Source: Mortierella hygrophila
Lineage: Eukaryota > Mortierellomycota > Mortierellomycetes > Mortierellales > Mortierellaceae
Length of the DNA: 64,000 nt
Assembly: GCA_015680625.1 (NCBI GenBank)
Contig: JAAAXW010000140.1
Coordinates: forward strand, 32,383-96,382
Direction: 5' to 3'
Shown here: one piece after another, positions 33,292 to 44,684 of the stretch
Numbering within the stretch: the stretch's first letter is position 1
Layout: each line of letters begins with the position of its first letter
Position numbers and translations under genes: made by a program
The notes under the pieces: model-generated
Database searches by the model: none
Told to the model about the DNA's origin: nothing
Seen by the model: only the letters and a program-made list of their open reading frames with translations

Positions 33292-35377
33292 TTAATCGCT
33301 GAGGTCAAGGTCAAGGTCAAACTCGTCCTTGTTGGCAGCAATCATCTCCTCAAGACGAGGCTTAGGCATCGCAGGTGTATCAAAGACAGACTGCGTAGTC
33401 GGCGTCGAGATGATGGTCGACTCTGCCGCAATCGCAACCGCCTCGGCCGATGCCTTTGCCTTCCCGTTGCCAATATCCTGTGCCGAGATGTCCTCGTAGA
33501 TCAAACGGGGGATCGTCTTGCGTCGAGCAAATGGATCGATATCGTTCTTGCCCGCTCCCTTCAGCTTCTTCTCCTGAGCAAATCGACCCTCGGCCTCCCG
33601 TCCAGTCGATCTATTCAGCGTCCTGTTCCTCTCGTTCAGGGCTGCCCAGACATCGAGTTTGTCTGCACGCTTATCCTTCTGAGCCAACTCAGATTCCTTG
33701 AGAGCCTGGAGTTGGAGATCAATCTCGAAGTTATCCTCCGTGTTGGTGTGCTCCATCTTCATCTGCTCCAATATCGTCCTGTGAACGATTGGGTTCAGTC
33801 GTCCCTGCTTGAGCTGCTTCTTGAGCTCGAGAATCTCCTGGACCTCGGTGCTGTTCAGGACATAGGCTTTAGCGTGTTCGATATCCTTGCGCTTGCGCTC
33901 AACATGATCCGAAGTGGGAATATCGACTTTGTCACTTCTGAGTTGGATCTCAAATCGTCGGAACTCGTCATCCGTAAACAGTCCGTTCGAGACAAAGTCC
34001 ATCGTAAAGTTCTTCTCGGCGTTTCCGTGTCTCAAGGTCAGGTTCAGATTTGTCGTTGCGCCTTCTCCAATCGTGTAAACTTTTTGCTGCTTGTTGACGG
34101 CAACCACCTCAGCAATTCGGAAAATGTGGATACGGTTCCTGTCCAGACCAAGAGACAAACGGACAAAGCAACCAATGACTGTATCTTTGAAGAACGGGCT
34201 GTGGCACCATTTGGAGAGGCGATCTCTTCCGAGTCGAATCGAGTTGAGTTCATCGAGCGTGGCTGGTTTCCGGGTAATGCTCTTCGTCGACTTCTTGACC
34301 TCTGGTTCCGAGTCATAGTCGGCTTCGTCTTCTGATGAGGGCGAGTCGCTCTTGTCGCTGTAATCCTCTGATCCTTTGCGTCCGCGCTTAGGTTCTGGTG
34401 AGTGTGATCGACGGGCCTATGTTTGCATCCCATCAATATATATGTTAGTCATACGTTCTCGCGCTGTGGTGTCCAGTGCATAACTAATCAATGGGAGCAA
34501 AATGCATTGCTTACCCTCTTGCGCTCCTGTGCCTTTTTCAGATCAGCCAAGGCTTTTGTGTTTCCAGTCTTTGTATCCTTGGCACGCGTCGATCCTGAAT
34601 AAGATAAAGGGAAGCGAGAAATATGTCAGAGTTCTGTCATCGTAACCGTTCTGAGCTTGTGTCAATACAGCAATGTCGAGAAAACAAAATGGCAGAGGTT
34701 GCTTACGGCGAGCGCTATCCCTGTTGGCCGATCCACTGCCCTTCCTAGTGCTCCTGTTTGCTTCCTCCTGTCTCTTCAATCTCTTGGCGACCTGTCTGTG
34801 ATCCAGCAGCACCGTACGCTAATAATGTCGAAACATTACAAAACATAACAGCGTCATTAGTATATCCATCATTCATACTCTGGCTCGAGTGTTCCTCCAG
34901 AGATGACTCTGCTGCGTTACTTAACAAAGACAAAGGCAAGCGCTGTATATACCTTCTTGGCACGCTCGAAGAGAATCTGCTCACGCTCGACCTCGGCCAT
35001 GGCCATCAGGTCTGCGCGATCCTGGGCATCACGAAAGTAGTCGGCGTCGTACTCATCAACTGGACCCTCATCGTCCTCGTCTTCGTCGTCGTCTTCCTGG
35101 TCATCCGAGTTGCCCGACATTTCTCCTTCAGAGATCTCCTCATCCGATGATTGACGGCTAAGTCGTTATGTAGGAGAGGTTGAAGTGTGTCCAAAGGTGA
35201 GTCAGGTCGTCAGGCTGAGACGAGACACGCATGGAAGGGACAGAGCTGATCTGTTTTTTTCCCCTTCCTATTGACTAGTTGTTACCTAGATCTTCTTCTG
35301 CGGCGGCCCTTGTTGGAGTCTGAGGCCGAGTTGGCGAGGAGACGCAGGATGACATCGGCAGCGGCGGCGTTTGACAT
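33292..35377 (-). CDS. RTF1: RTF1, Plus3-domain subunit of the Paf1 complex
   Basis: RTF1 travels with RNA polymerase II and promotes H2B ubiquitination and elongation. Five exons, 35286-35377, 34953-35157, 34707-34818, 34515-34594 and 33292-34416, give 537 residues (yeast 558). Residues 1-35 are MSNAAAADVILRLLANSASD then an Arg-rich patch. An acidic stretch (SDDQEDDDEDEDDEGPVDEY) and YFRDAQDRADLMAMAEVERE follow, the usual RTF1 pre-Plus3 region. The Plus3 domain covers about 200-330: TLDELNSIRLGRDRLSKWC, FFKDTVIGCFVRLSLG, IHIFRIAEVV, KVYTIGEGATTNLNLTLRHG and FVSNGLFTDDEFRRF. The C-terminal region has the coiled coil and the conserved LDVWAALNERNRTLN, ARRKTIPRLI and an acidic end (DEFDLDLDLSD). 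Donors are GTAACA, GTATAT and two GTAAGC. The start lies 300 bp from the divergent gene at 35678. Confidence 0.93.
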
Positions 35378-35677
35378 GGCGGGAAGGGTGTGGATGGGGA
35401 AAAGGAGAGTGGGAGAGTTGAAGAGGGCGAAAGGACGCCAGGGAAATGGCGCCTCAAGTGTGGCTTTGTGAGTGCGATATTAGCATTACACGTGATTTGT
35501 GCACCAATGCCTCCCGCCCCTGTCGAGCCAACGGCTGCCGACGACACCTTCTATTTTCCAAGACACTTTTTTCTTGCACACTTTCTCTCCGAACCTTTAC
35601 TTCCTTACTCACCCATAGTTCTCCTCCTCCCTACTTCCCTTCCCTCCCCTTCATCACAACGCAGTACACCTCACAGC
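35378..35677. promoter_or_regulatory. Bidirectional promoter region of RTF1 and the Pex8-like gene
   Basis: The start codons are 300 bp apart, head to head. The half next to 35678 is CT-rich, as in other leaders here. No other gene fits in the space. Confidence 0.5.
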
Positions 35678-38600
35678 ATGGCAGCACTGGAGCCAGTCTC
35701 AGTCCTCGATGTACTCGACTCCATTCCCTTGTAAGTCACCCTTCTTCCCTTTCTTTTTCTCAAAGGAAACGCAACCATGGACTGACAATCTTTTTTCTAC
35801 CCTTCTCCGGTTCTCCCTTTTAACAACAGCGCACCCGAGAGACCTACACCACATGGCACTCAGGCAGCAAGACGCTGGACAAGCCTTCTCCTCGACATTC
35901 TCCTTCACCCGACTCGCTGGCACAAACTTGGTTTGGCAGTTCAATGGGCCAAATGGGTGGAATGGGAGGGCGGACTCGACCTCAAGGGACCTATTCGGAC
36001 ACCAGGAATCCTTCACCTCCAAAACCCTCTCCACCCTTTCGCTTTGAATCAATTGCTCAATCTCTTGGACTTTTCGCTTCTGGATATCGAAACCCTCATC
36101 GGATGCGCCGACACTGGCGACTGGACATGTTTATTCAAGGAGATCGATCCATCGAACGCAGCGACAGACAATGCCAAGATCCGGGAACAGGCTGCTCAGT
36201 CACTTCAGCACCTGTGCCTGTTGGCGTTCTATCTCCGACAGGGTCTTTGCTCCTTAGCGGGCAGCAGCAGGAGCATGAGGGCCGATCCGAGGGAGCAAGC
36301 AGAGGATGCGCAGATTCAGGACCTTATTGCCAGGATCCTTCGCAATGTAAGTGTGTGCGTTGCTTTATGAGTGTTCTCTCCTTGCCCGACCGGCTGACAA
36401 AGTGAAGTGCCAGCCAGCCTGTAGAAGAAGAAAGCGGGTTCCAATTGATCCACCAACGCAGTCTATTTGAGCCGAAAAATGATAACCTTATTTTGACACA
36501 TGAAAATATCACCACACCCGATCACTTCTTTTCCGTTGAATGCCGCTGTATGTCCCTTCATACACACACACACTCACTTTGCACTTTTCATTTGGCTTGC
36601 GCTGATGACCGATAGGACAAGACCACAGCGGTCGCGGCTGCAAACGGGATCTGGTACCAAGCATTCTCAGAACAAGCCCTCCGACTCACTCCACAGCAGG
36701 ACCCTCGCAATTCTGCCTTGTAAGCATCAAAACTCTTGCCTGCCGTCACGCTACCAAGCCCCGCTTATTCACCTACGTCCCTTCTTCTTTCGTTTTTTCT
36801 ACCAATAGACCCTCAAAGTTATCCGTCATCTTGAACGAGGTCTTGGAAGCTATCAGGATGAACAAGCTCCGCAAGGACGGCTGGACAGATCCGTAAGTAT
36901 AACGAGACCGGCACATCGTTTACCTGTCACTCTGCAACCCCCACCAACAACGACTAATCAAGTGCAAGTACTATATTTTCATTGCAATAGTGCCCAAACA
37001 GACAAGCTGACCGATCAGCAATTTCAACAGCTTGGAAAGCTTCTCTCGACCAGCTTTTTCACCATCATGGAATTCGCGGATGTCAGCGTGTTCTTGGTGT
37101 GTTCAGCATCATGATCTGAGAAGTGTCCGTTGCGTACTTTCCCTTTGTACAAGTGTTGATTCTAACGTGTTAGCCTTTTTACGTTTCATAGCCGGTCGAG
37201 AACGTTGTTTTGCTTAGCCGATTTTCATCTCAGCTTCCCGCTTCATGGTACTCGGATGATTTCCTCAGGACAACGATCCGCCTGGCCAAGAGATATATTT
37301 CAACAGAGCAACAGGACAAGGTCCGCGTCCCGATCCAGGTCCAGGGCTTGGTCGCCATCACAACTCTTTGGTCATTCTGGATGCGCAAAACTGGAGCAGG
37401 AGATGCCAATGTTTTGGGTCAGGAGTTGATCGAGGTCATGGCGCAGGTCCTTTCTATTCCTTCATTATTCACGGGACCGGAGTCCAGAGGTCTCTTTGGA
37501 ACATGTTTCTCTGGATTAGCGACTGGACTCGACAAATGGGCAGGTCTGATGGAACCCAAGATCGTGGAGGGTCTCGCGTCAGGACTGGAGCGAGGGCGTC
37601 TCAGCGCAGAGGACTCGGACATGGACGGCGTTCAGGCCGGTTTGGCTACTGTGCTCCGTTCAAACATTGTGAACGATACCCCAGACTCGATCAAGAAGCT
37701 GGTCACGGCATTCCTCCAGTCATTCTACGGAGGAGTCTCTTCCACAACATTACCCATGGCTATTAGCAGTCTTGATGAGCTCTTCCAGATTCAAAGGCTC
37801 TTCCAGTTTGTCGTAACCCAAAAGGCTGGACTTGTTGCCGTCAAGGATGAAGACGATGGCAAGAAGAAGCGGAAGAAGAGAAAGCCAAAGAAGGCGGTTG
37901 TTCTGAAGGGTCAGCCTTGGTTCGAAGCCTTGGTTCAAGGGATTCAGGATATCTCTCCCTCGAACACCCTTTCCAGTCTTTTAGCTGTTGCCGGTATTCT
38001 GTAAGTCGTGTTTCTGATTGTAAATGTTGGCCAAATGTAGTTGTCATTTTACGTTTCTAAACCATCTTGCATTATATCCATCGCATCTTTAGGCGCGCTA
38101 TCCAGCATGGCGAGGATGATCCTCCTAAAGTTGACGAGGAGAGCTTGGCGCTGATTCAAGATCTGTTTGTCACTCGGCTGAATGGACTAGTTGATACCAT
38201 CAAGGCAGAGGATAAGAGATGGACCGTCTCCTCTCAGACTCAGGCGTGCTTGGTCTTTGCCACTTGCCAGACGGTTCCCAACCTCCGCGCCTGCAAACTG
38301 GAGGCTCTGGATCGTCCCTTCTTGACGTCTCTTCTGGTTGACTACATGCTTCAACCCAATGACGGAGTCATCCCTGTGAACGAGATCATCCGAGTCATCA
38401 ACTACGAGCTCGCGCGGGAAAGGAATCGTCTTGTTGTGAACGGCCCCTCGCATGCCCTGTTGGCCAAGACTGTCAGAGGACCCCTTTTCTCTGAAATGGG
38501 TCGTGTGGCGCGGACAGTGGCCACGTTGATCGAGAACATGAACAGCAAGGACCATGGAAACAGGAGTCACTGGGGTGAGATCGAGGATGTGTTGCAGAAG

Positions 38601-40082
38601 CTTCACTCGTTTGCCATCAACCTGCATGTCGACTGGTCTCGATGTGCGCTGTCACAGGCGGATTCGTTTATTGAGCGTGCCGAGGGCGACAGGACTAGTG
38701 GATTGGATGCAGAAACGACCAAGTCGACCGGAATGCTGTTCCAAGTCTTCAAAACGTTGCTCTTTGCTTATACCATGATCTTTGGCGCCATTGTTGAGAA
38801 GTCTACATCTGATCCACGTAAGAACCCTTCTGAGAACGCTGCGTATAAGCGATTGTTGTTTCTGTTTTGAAATGCCCGTATCTTTAACAGCTTTCCTTCT
38901 CTTACACTATAAATAGTCCCCGCGGGAGTTGTTTCGCATTTGGACTACCTGATTCTGGATAGCTATGCCTACGTGTTCTTTATCACCTATAAGCTCGGCC
39001 CCGGAGGATTCCAAGTGTACGAGGAGCTTGTTACGTCAATTCTGACAAGGATGATCATGTCTGAAGAGCACGCTTCAGCTTTGGTTCAGCTACAAGCAGA
39101 TCAGGACAAAGACGGCCACCCCAACCGCCACATCCTCCTCAATAAGACGCTCAAGGCAATGATGCCACGAGCAGAACTTGGATTCCACGACCCAGTCATG
39201 GAGAGCCGGACACTGTTCTTTATGAACCTGCTGGAGCGCGTCATGGTAGCGATCGACGAGACCCTGTTGGAGGAGCAGCTGTTACCATTGGTGTACCCTT
39301 ACTTGCTCAAGAACGACCAGCGTGATCTTTTCGAGTCGGCCCATTCGGTTGTGATGTCTGTCTTCTTGACCAACAAGCGGATCGCACAGCAGGTTGCGCC
39401 ATTCTATTCCAACTTGTTGATCCAGCACTTCCCACAGCAGATTAATATCGACCAGCTGAGGGCTGCCTTCACGACCATGATTCGCTCTCTTTCGGGAACA
39501 GAGGATGCTCTTGCATGGCTCTGTGTCGAGAAGCTCCTTGAGAGGATACAGCAGTATGATGATGACCTTGCGGAGGCAACGGCTGCGGTCCAGACTGAAG
39601 TCGAGCGGCGCGAGGGCGAGAGGGCATTGGTTGAGATTGCTACCTCTGTGCAGCAGGATCTGGGGCCTCAGGAGTCTGCGACCCATCTGCCGTCCCTTGG
39701 CACCCAGAACTTTACTACTACCGCTACTGCTTCGGCAGCATTGACAACACCACAAGCCATCCTGGAGCATCAGAAGGAGCGGGGTCAATTGCTGTTGGCT
39801 CTGTTTGACCAGCTGTCTAGTCTGAACCTAGTCTTTGTCGAGACGTTGGGACTCAAGATCCGGGAGCTGATTGTCAAGGAGCCCAGCCCTGTTGGACGGA
39901 GAGCGCTGCTGAAGTGTCTGCTGGATGTGATTGGCGGACCTGCGGTTGATCATACCAAGCGCGATTGGGCTGTCAAGTGGTACCTTGGTCTTGCCAATGA
40001 GTTTGGACAGAAGGGTTCCTCGTCCTCTTTTACTTCTTCCAAGAGTGCTGGAGCCGCCTCTCGTCCTGCTCATGCACAGTAA
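35678..40082 (+). CDS. Large helical protein of 1,187 residues, possibly Pex8-like
   Basis: Eight exons, 35678-35730, 35830-36346, 36616-36719, 36809-36892, 36991-37096, 37192-38000, 38093-38817 and 38917-40082, join in phase with standard GT-AG ends. The start is MAALEPVSVLDVLDSIPFAP. The protein is nearly all helical, with HEAT-like stretches and one basic Lys/Arg cluster (DDGKKKRKKRKPKKAVV) that could be a nuclear signal or a loop. Two segments resemble the yeast peroxin Pex8 as I remember it: GGFQVYEELVTSILTRM, and the end LLKCLLDVIGGP followed by RDWAVKWYLGLANEFG, where Pex8 has LAIDWWY near its C-terminus. Pex8 works inside peroxisomes in the import complex and usually ends in a PTS1. 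This protein ends SRPAHAQ, which is not a PTS1, and is about twice the length of yeast Pex8. The gene model is solid; the family call is tentative. Confidence 0.8.
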
Positions 40083-40313
40083 TTGACGATCGATAAAATA
40101 AAAAAAGGGAAGTTGGTTTATTGTGAAAACGTTGGGAGAGGGAAGGGGGGGGGGAGTCCGTTGGAACTTTGAAGGAGTGGTTTGTGGTATCAATACTAGA
40201 GTGTGGGATGATCGAGACCTGGGGAAAAATTTTAATTTCGTGCGTTATGAAATTGTTTCATGGGGGCTCGAGGCTCACTTGAGATCCTGAGTCGCGGGAT
40301 TCGTGACAATGGA

Positions 40314-40425
40314 GATGGATGAATTACATCTAAACTGACACCATGAGCTGATTCAGCGTCCTTGGTTACATTAACAAGAATCTAATTCAGAGTGGTGTTC
40401 AGATCCATTCCCTCGCTCCTCATCA
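40314..40425. repeat. Imperfect direct repeat, copy 1 (about 110 bp)
   Basis: Shares GGATGAAT, CATCTAAAC, CCATGAGCT, CTTGGTTACA, CAGAGTGGTGTTCA and TCGCTC in the same order with copy 2 at 40526-40640. By eye the two copies are about 75-80% identical, offset by about 212 bp. Confidence 0.8.
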
Positions 40426-40525
40426 CCACCCTTGGTGATCGATCGAGCAGGGAATAGAGAGAGAGAGCGAGGGAAACATTAATTGAAAGAAGGTAGCGCT
40501 GCATTGCGGAACTCAAGTTTCAAAA

Positions 40526-40640
40526 GGTGGATGAATCGCATCTAAACCAATACCCATGAGCTAATCCGATGTCTTGGTTACAGTAGCAAGTTCTCAACTT
40601 CAGAGTGGTGTTCACATCAATAACATCCCATCGCTCTTCA
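40526..40640. repeat. Imperfect direct repeat, copy 2
   Basis: The second copy of the segment at 40314-40425, in the same orientation. It has small indels and scattered substitutions, so the duplication is not recent. Confidence 0.8.
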
Positions 40641-41230
40641 GTAACTTACTATTACGATGCTTGAAGATAATTATTTTTTTATGGGAGAGAGAGAGAGAGG
40701 CAGTCCGGAGTCGGACACTGGAAAGAGAGAGAAAAGATGGCAAGTACCAGTCCGAGAGGGTTGAAAAAAAGGCGGCGATGAACGCAAAGAATAGGGGTTC
40801 GATGCTTGAAGAGTGGACAGATTGACGCGACTAAAAAACGCGTCCAAGGGGACAGAATCACGACAAGAAAGGGTAGCTAGTTTATTCACGCTTTCTCTAC
40901 CACCTCGCAAAAAAAAATACATAGTAGCATGAACTCTACGCTACGCGTTTAAAACTATCATTATAGGGAGAGAAACCAGATAAGTACTGAAGAAAGAAAG
41001 TAAGAAAGTAGGAAGGACGATAACAAATGACATGTACTTTACAAAGGAAGGGTGAAAGGAAGGCAGAAAACTATGGAGATAGCTTCAAAGGAGAGATAAA
41101 GATAAAGAGGGGTCATTCGAAGGAGATCGTGTGAAGTGTTCGTTCAAATTCGTAAATAAGAGAAAGGAAAGGGAGTAGAAAGTATTGAAATAATAGCAAA
41201 GATTGTTCTCTCTAACGCGTCGCCCAGTCG

Positions 41231-44200
41231 TTAAGGCGATCGCATCATGGTCTCTTCATGGTATCCGGCAGCGATGCCGCCGGAGTGGTTGTTGTATCGT
41301 GATTGATGGTACTGTTGTTGTTGTTGCTGTTCAAAGACACCGTCCATTTCCGATGCTCCTGCTGCAGCTACTCCTCCTGGACCAGGTGGGTACTCGTTTG
41401 CGGGGCTAAGCGGGTGGTGTCCAGTTCCGTTACCTCCACTATGATGGTTCACGTGGTGGTGTTGGTGATGCTGTTGCGGAGCAAAGGGACTTGCACGATG
41501 CTGCTGTTGTTGTTGAGAGGGAAAGTACTGCTGCTGGCGACCAGACATCTGAGGAGTCGTGACAGACGAGGTCGAAGTGTTGTTGTTGAGGAACCGAGCG
41601 TCAGACGATTCCGTCTCGGGGCTATCCGACATCATGACCATCGACCCGCGGTGGTAGTTGGCGCCAACATCAGTTCCAGAGGGGCGTCGTCCATCGTCAC
41701 GTTGTTGCTGTTGTTGCTGCAAGTGCTGGGTGGGTCGAGGATCGTGGTGCGAATCCTGCATCTCCATATCATCACCCATCTTACGTGGTCCAGCGCCAGC
41801 CAAAGCTGAGACTGGAGGCAGACTCACAGGACTGAGCCCTCCTCTATTGTAACCATCGTTTCCCTTGCTGACCGCTGAGAAGGACGACCGACTGCTCTCC
41901 TTTCGGAGTCCTAACCCATCACCTCGAGAGGTCGCACTGTTGTGATAGATAAGAGGCGACGATGACTGGGGTTCAGGACCAGGAGGTCCTCCACCGCGAC
42001 CACCACTACTATTGCTTCCAGACCAGCTGATAGCACCGTCGCTCAATCGCTTGTTCATCGCATCACACCCGCCTCCGGTCTCGGATCGCTCGTCGGAAAG
42101 ATACTCCATATCGTTTCCGCGAGAGTATCCGCCACTACCTCTCGTGGGCGAGACTACTAACGTCGCCATTCCACCGCTGACGCTACTGCGAGACAATCCT
42201 GCCACCGGGCTGGTCATCATGGGCGAGTGAGGCTTGATGCCGTCCTCCTGTTGAGCACCACTCCACGACCAAGCAGATCCCAAAGGTACAGATCGCGATC
42301 CTCCCTGTGTCGAGATAGGATACAATGGTGGTCGCTCGTGCTGCATGTTGCCGTTGCTGGTATATGGCTGTGTCGACGAAGTTGGCGACGATTCGGGGTA
42401 TTCGGAAGGCAAGAGGCGGCTACCAGCGTTGGAACCGTTGGTACTAGATTGGTAGGTAGACGATGCAGACTGGTCGTTGTTGAAGACAGGGGATATCAGC
42501 TCCATCCGAGAGTCCACAGAGCAGCGACGAGGTCCATGGTTCCTGTTCTGATCGTGAGGGTAGTTGTGTTGGCGGCGGTTCTGGACTCCCGAGGTCACAT
42601 AGTCGTCTCCAGAGTCGGCAGAGTTCGATCCACGGCGACTTTGGTTCAACGAGGGCTCGGACGGGTGGCGATGAAGCTGTCGGTGGGGAACTGGGTGGTC
42701 AAACCCCTCAAATTCATGATCCGAGTCGGTTCTGGAGGGGTGCTGCTGCGAATGGCGTGGCAGAGAGTGGGGCTGGTTCAAATGTTGGTTGGCAACAAGA
42801 TGTTGCTTGAGAGAGTGAAACTTGAGCGAGTCATTCGTCAGTGGAGGGGACGAGGCATTGTAGGCGCTTCGCATTGGCTGGGAGGCCGATCGACGGCCCA
42901 ATGTCGTTCTACCCAACGGCGATGGGTAGCTATGTCCGCTATGTGTGCTGCTGTTGTCGTCGTAGGATTCCTGATCCCGACCCGGCAATGACGAAGACTT
43001 CTCGCCACGGTTCCATTCGCCACCACTAGCACCACGTTCACGATCGCCACGGTCCAGTTGCTCTCTGCTCGAGCTATGGTGGAGCGTATGGTTCGGCTGT
43101 TGCTGCTGTTGCTGCTGCTGGTCTTGTTCACTTGACGATCCTGTGGCACAGACCAATCCCGTGGTCGGAGACGCATGAGAATGAAGTGGGGACTGCTGAG
43201 GCGACAACGAAGAGCCCGACGATGGGTTGTTGACTGCCAGAGCAACCTCAAGCTCACGGTTACGTGCCGTCAATTTCATGATCTTTCCTTCGGCTTGCTG
43301 GAGCAGCTCGGCCTTTCGTTCGAGCTCGCGGACATAAAGATCCTTGCGTTGACGGAAGGCTCGCTGGGCAGCTCTATTCTGGGCAGCACGCTTGGTTGAG
43401 TTCCGTCCTTGCTCTGTACCAGCAGAGCCGCTGGCGGTCGATCCTGGTTTCCCGTTTGTAGCGTGAGTGCCGTTGGTACCCGCCGCCGACGAGGATGCGT
43501 CTCCGCCGCCGGTGGTCGAAGAGGCAGCCGAATCACGTGGGTTCCGTTGATGATGAATAGCCGCATTGAGATTGGCACGTCCAAGGCCCGTCGAGTGATG
43601 CAAGTAGACACTACTGCTTCCGCCGCTGCTGACACTCCCGCTGGCAACACTGTGGCCGAAGCTACTGCCGGTAGTCGATCCAGTGGTTGTGCTGCCACTG
43701 ACACTGCCAGAGAGATGGCGATGGGCATGACTGTGGAGCGGATGCGACCCATGGAGGTACTCTATGCTGGAGAGAGAATCGGCTCTTGATACTGTCGATG
43801 GGGCCCCCGACGAGCTCATGTACAAGTCTAGTAAGGAAGGATGGGATGAGTTTTAGTTTGGTTTGTGGCCAACGCGTCGATCTGATGCATATCCTTATGC
43901 GCATAGGCCCTGAAAAACAAACAAAACAAACAAGCACGACACTTTTATCCCACAACAGGATTATTATACGCTGACACGCTGGGCTACGACGCAGTACGAC
44001 GAAGCGTAATGAGGAAGATGAAGATGGGAGTAAAACAAAAGAAAAGCAAGGTACCTGGGAGTGATCCAACGGATGAAGAGTGACGGCTATGGTGATCGTG
44101 AGGATAATACTGTTGCGATCCTGCACCATGAGACGAGGACGAAGACGACGAGGACGGGTATTGTGGGAACGAGTGCGAGGCTGGTCCATGTTGCTGCTGT

Positions 44201-44684
44201 TGCTGCTGCTGCTGATAGTGGTGCTGCTGCATACTCTGTTGTGAATGCGAATGCTGGTGGAGATGTGGGTCTGTGAACTGTGACAGGGGCTGTCCGCTTG
44301 GACCACCCATCAGACCCAATCCGGCAGATCCTCGATGAGATGAAGACGAGGAAGAATCTGGTCGGATGCCCTTGTCGAGTTCTCTCAGAGGTGGAAGGGT
44401 AAGAGAAGGTGGAGGGGCCGGGCCTGGACCTGGGTCAGCGCCAGAGCCCATCATGCCCGGATGAGAAGAATATGGGAACGTCGTGGTGGCGGTGGGTGTC
44501 GGGTTTGAACCGAGAGAGAATGGTGGTGCGAGAGGGGAATATGAAAACGAGTTATAGAACGGGGGAAGAGGTGGAGGTGTAGGGGAGAGAGGCTTTTGTT
44601 GAAGAGGTAGTGTGAGGTTTGTGAATGCGGTGGAGAGGAGGGCGGAGGCCGAGTTTCGTCTTGGAACGGTTGGGCTTGTGTGAT
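41231..44684 (-). CDS. Very large Yap-type bZIP transcription factor (5' exon not found)
   Basis: Two exons are clear, 44055-44684 and 41231-43827, joined through donor GTACCT and acceptor CTAG in phase 1, giving about 1,075 residues. The upstream edge is a TTTAG acceptor at 44685, and an open, coding-like stretch follows it (DHTSPTVPRRNSASALLSTA), so at least one exon is missing. No convincing first exon was found. If that stretch were leader, the first ATG is 44454. The bZIP (43235-43396) reads STKRAAQNRAAQRAFRQRK, then RELERKAELLQQAEGKIMKL. The basic region carries the N-x-x-A-Q-x-x-F-R signature of Yap1/Pap1 proteins. The rest is disordered, with Gln, His, Ser, Gly and Pro runs. I see no Cys-rich redox domain like that of Yap1. 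The size is far above typical Yap factors. A role in stress or nutrient response is inference from the class. Confidence 0.8.

Larger units (their letters stand above)
40083..41230. other. Convergent intergenic region with a duplicated segment
   Basis: 3' flanks of two convergent genes, 1.1 kb. The notable content is a roughly 110-bp segment present twice (40314-40425 and 40526-40640), plus GA repeats at 40458-40470 and 40684-40699. No coding gene was seen. Confidence 0.55.
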
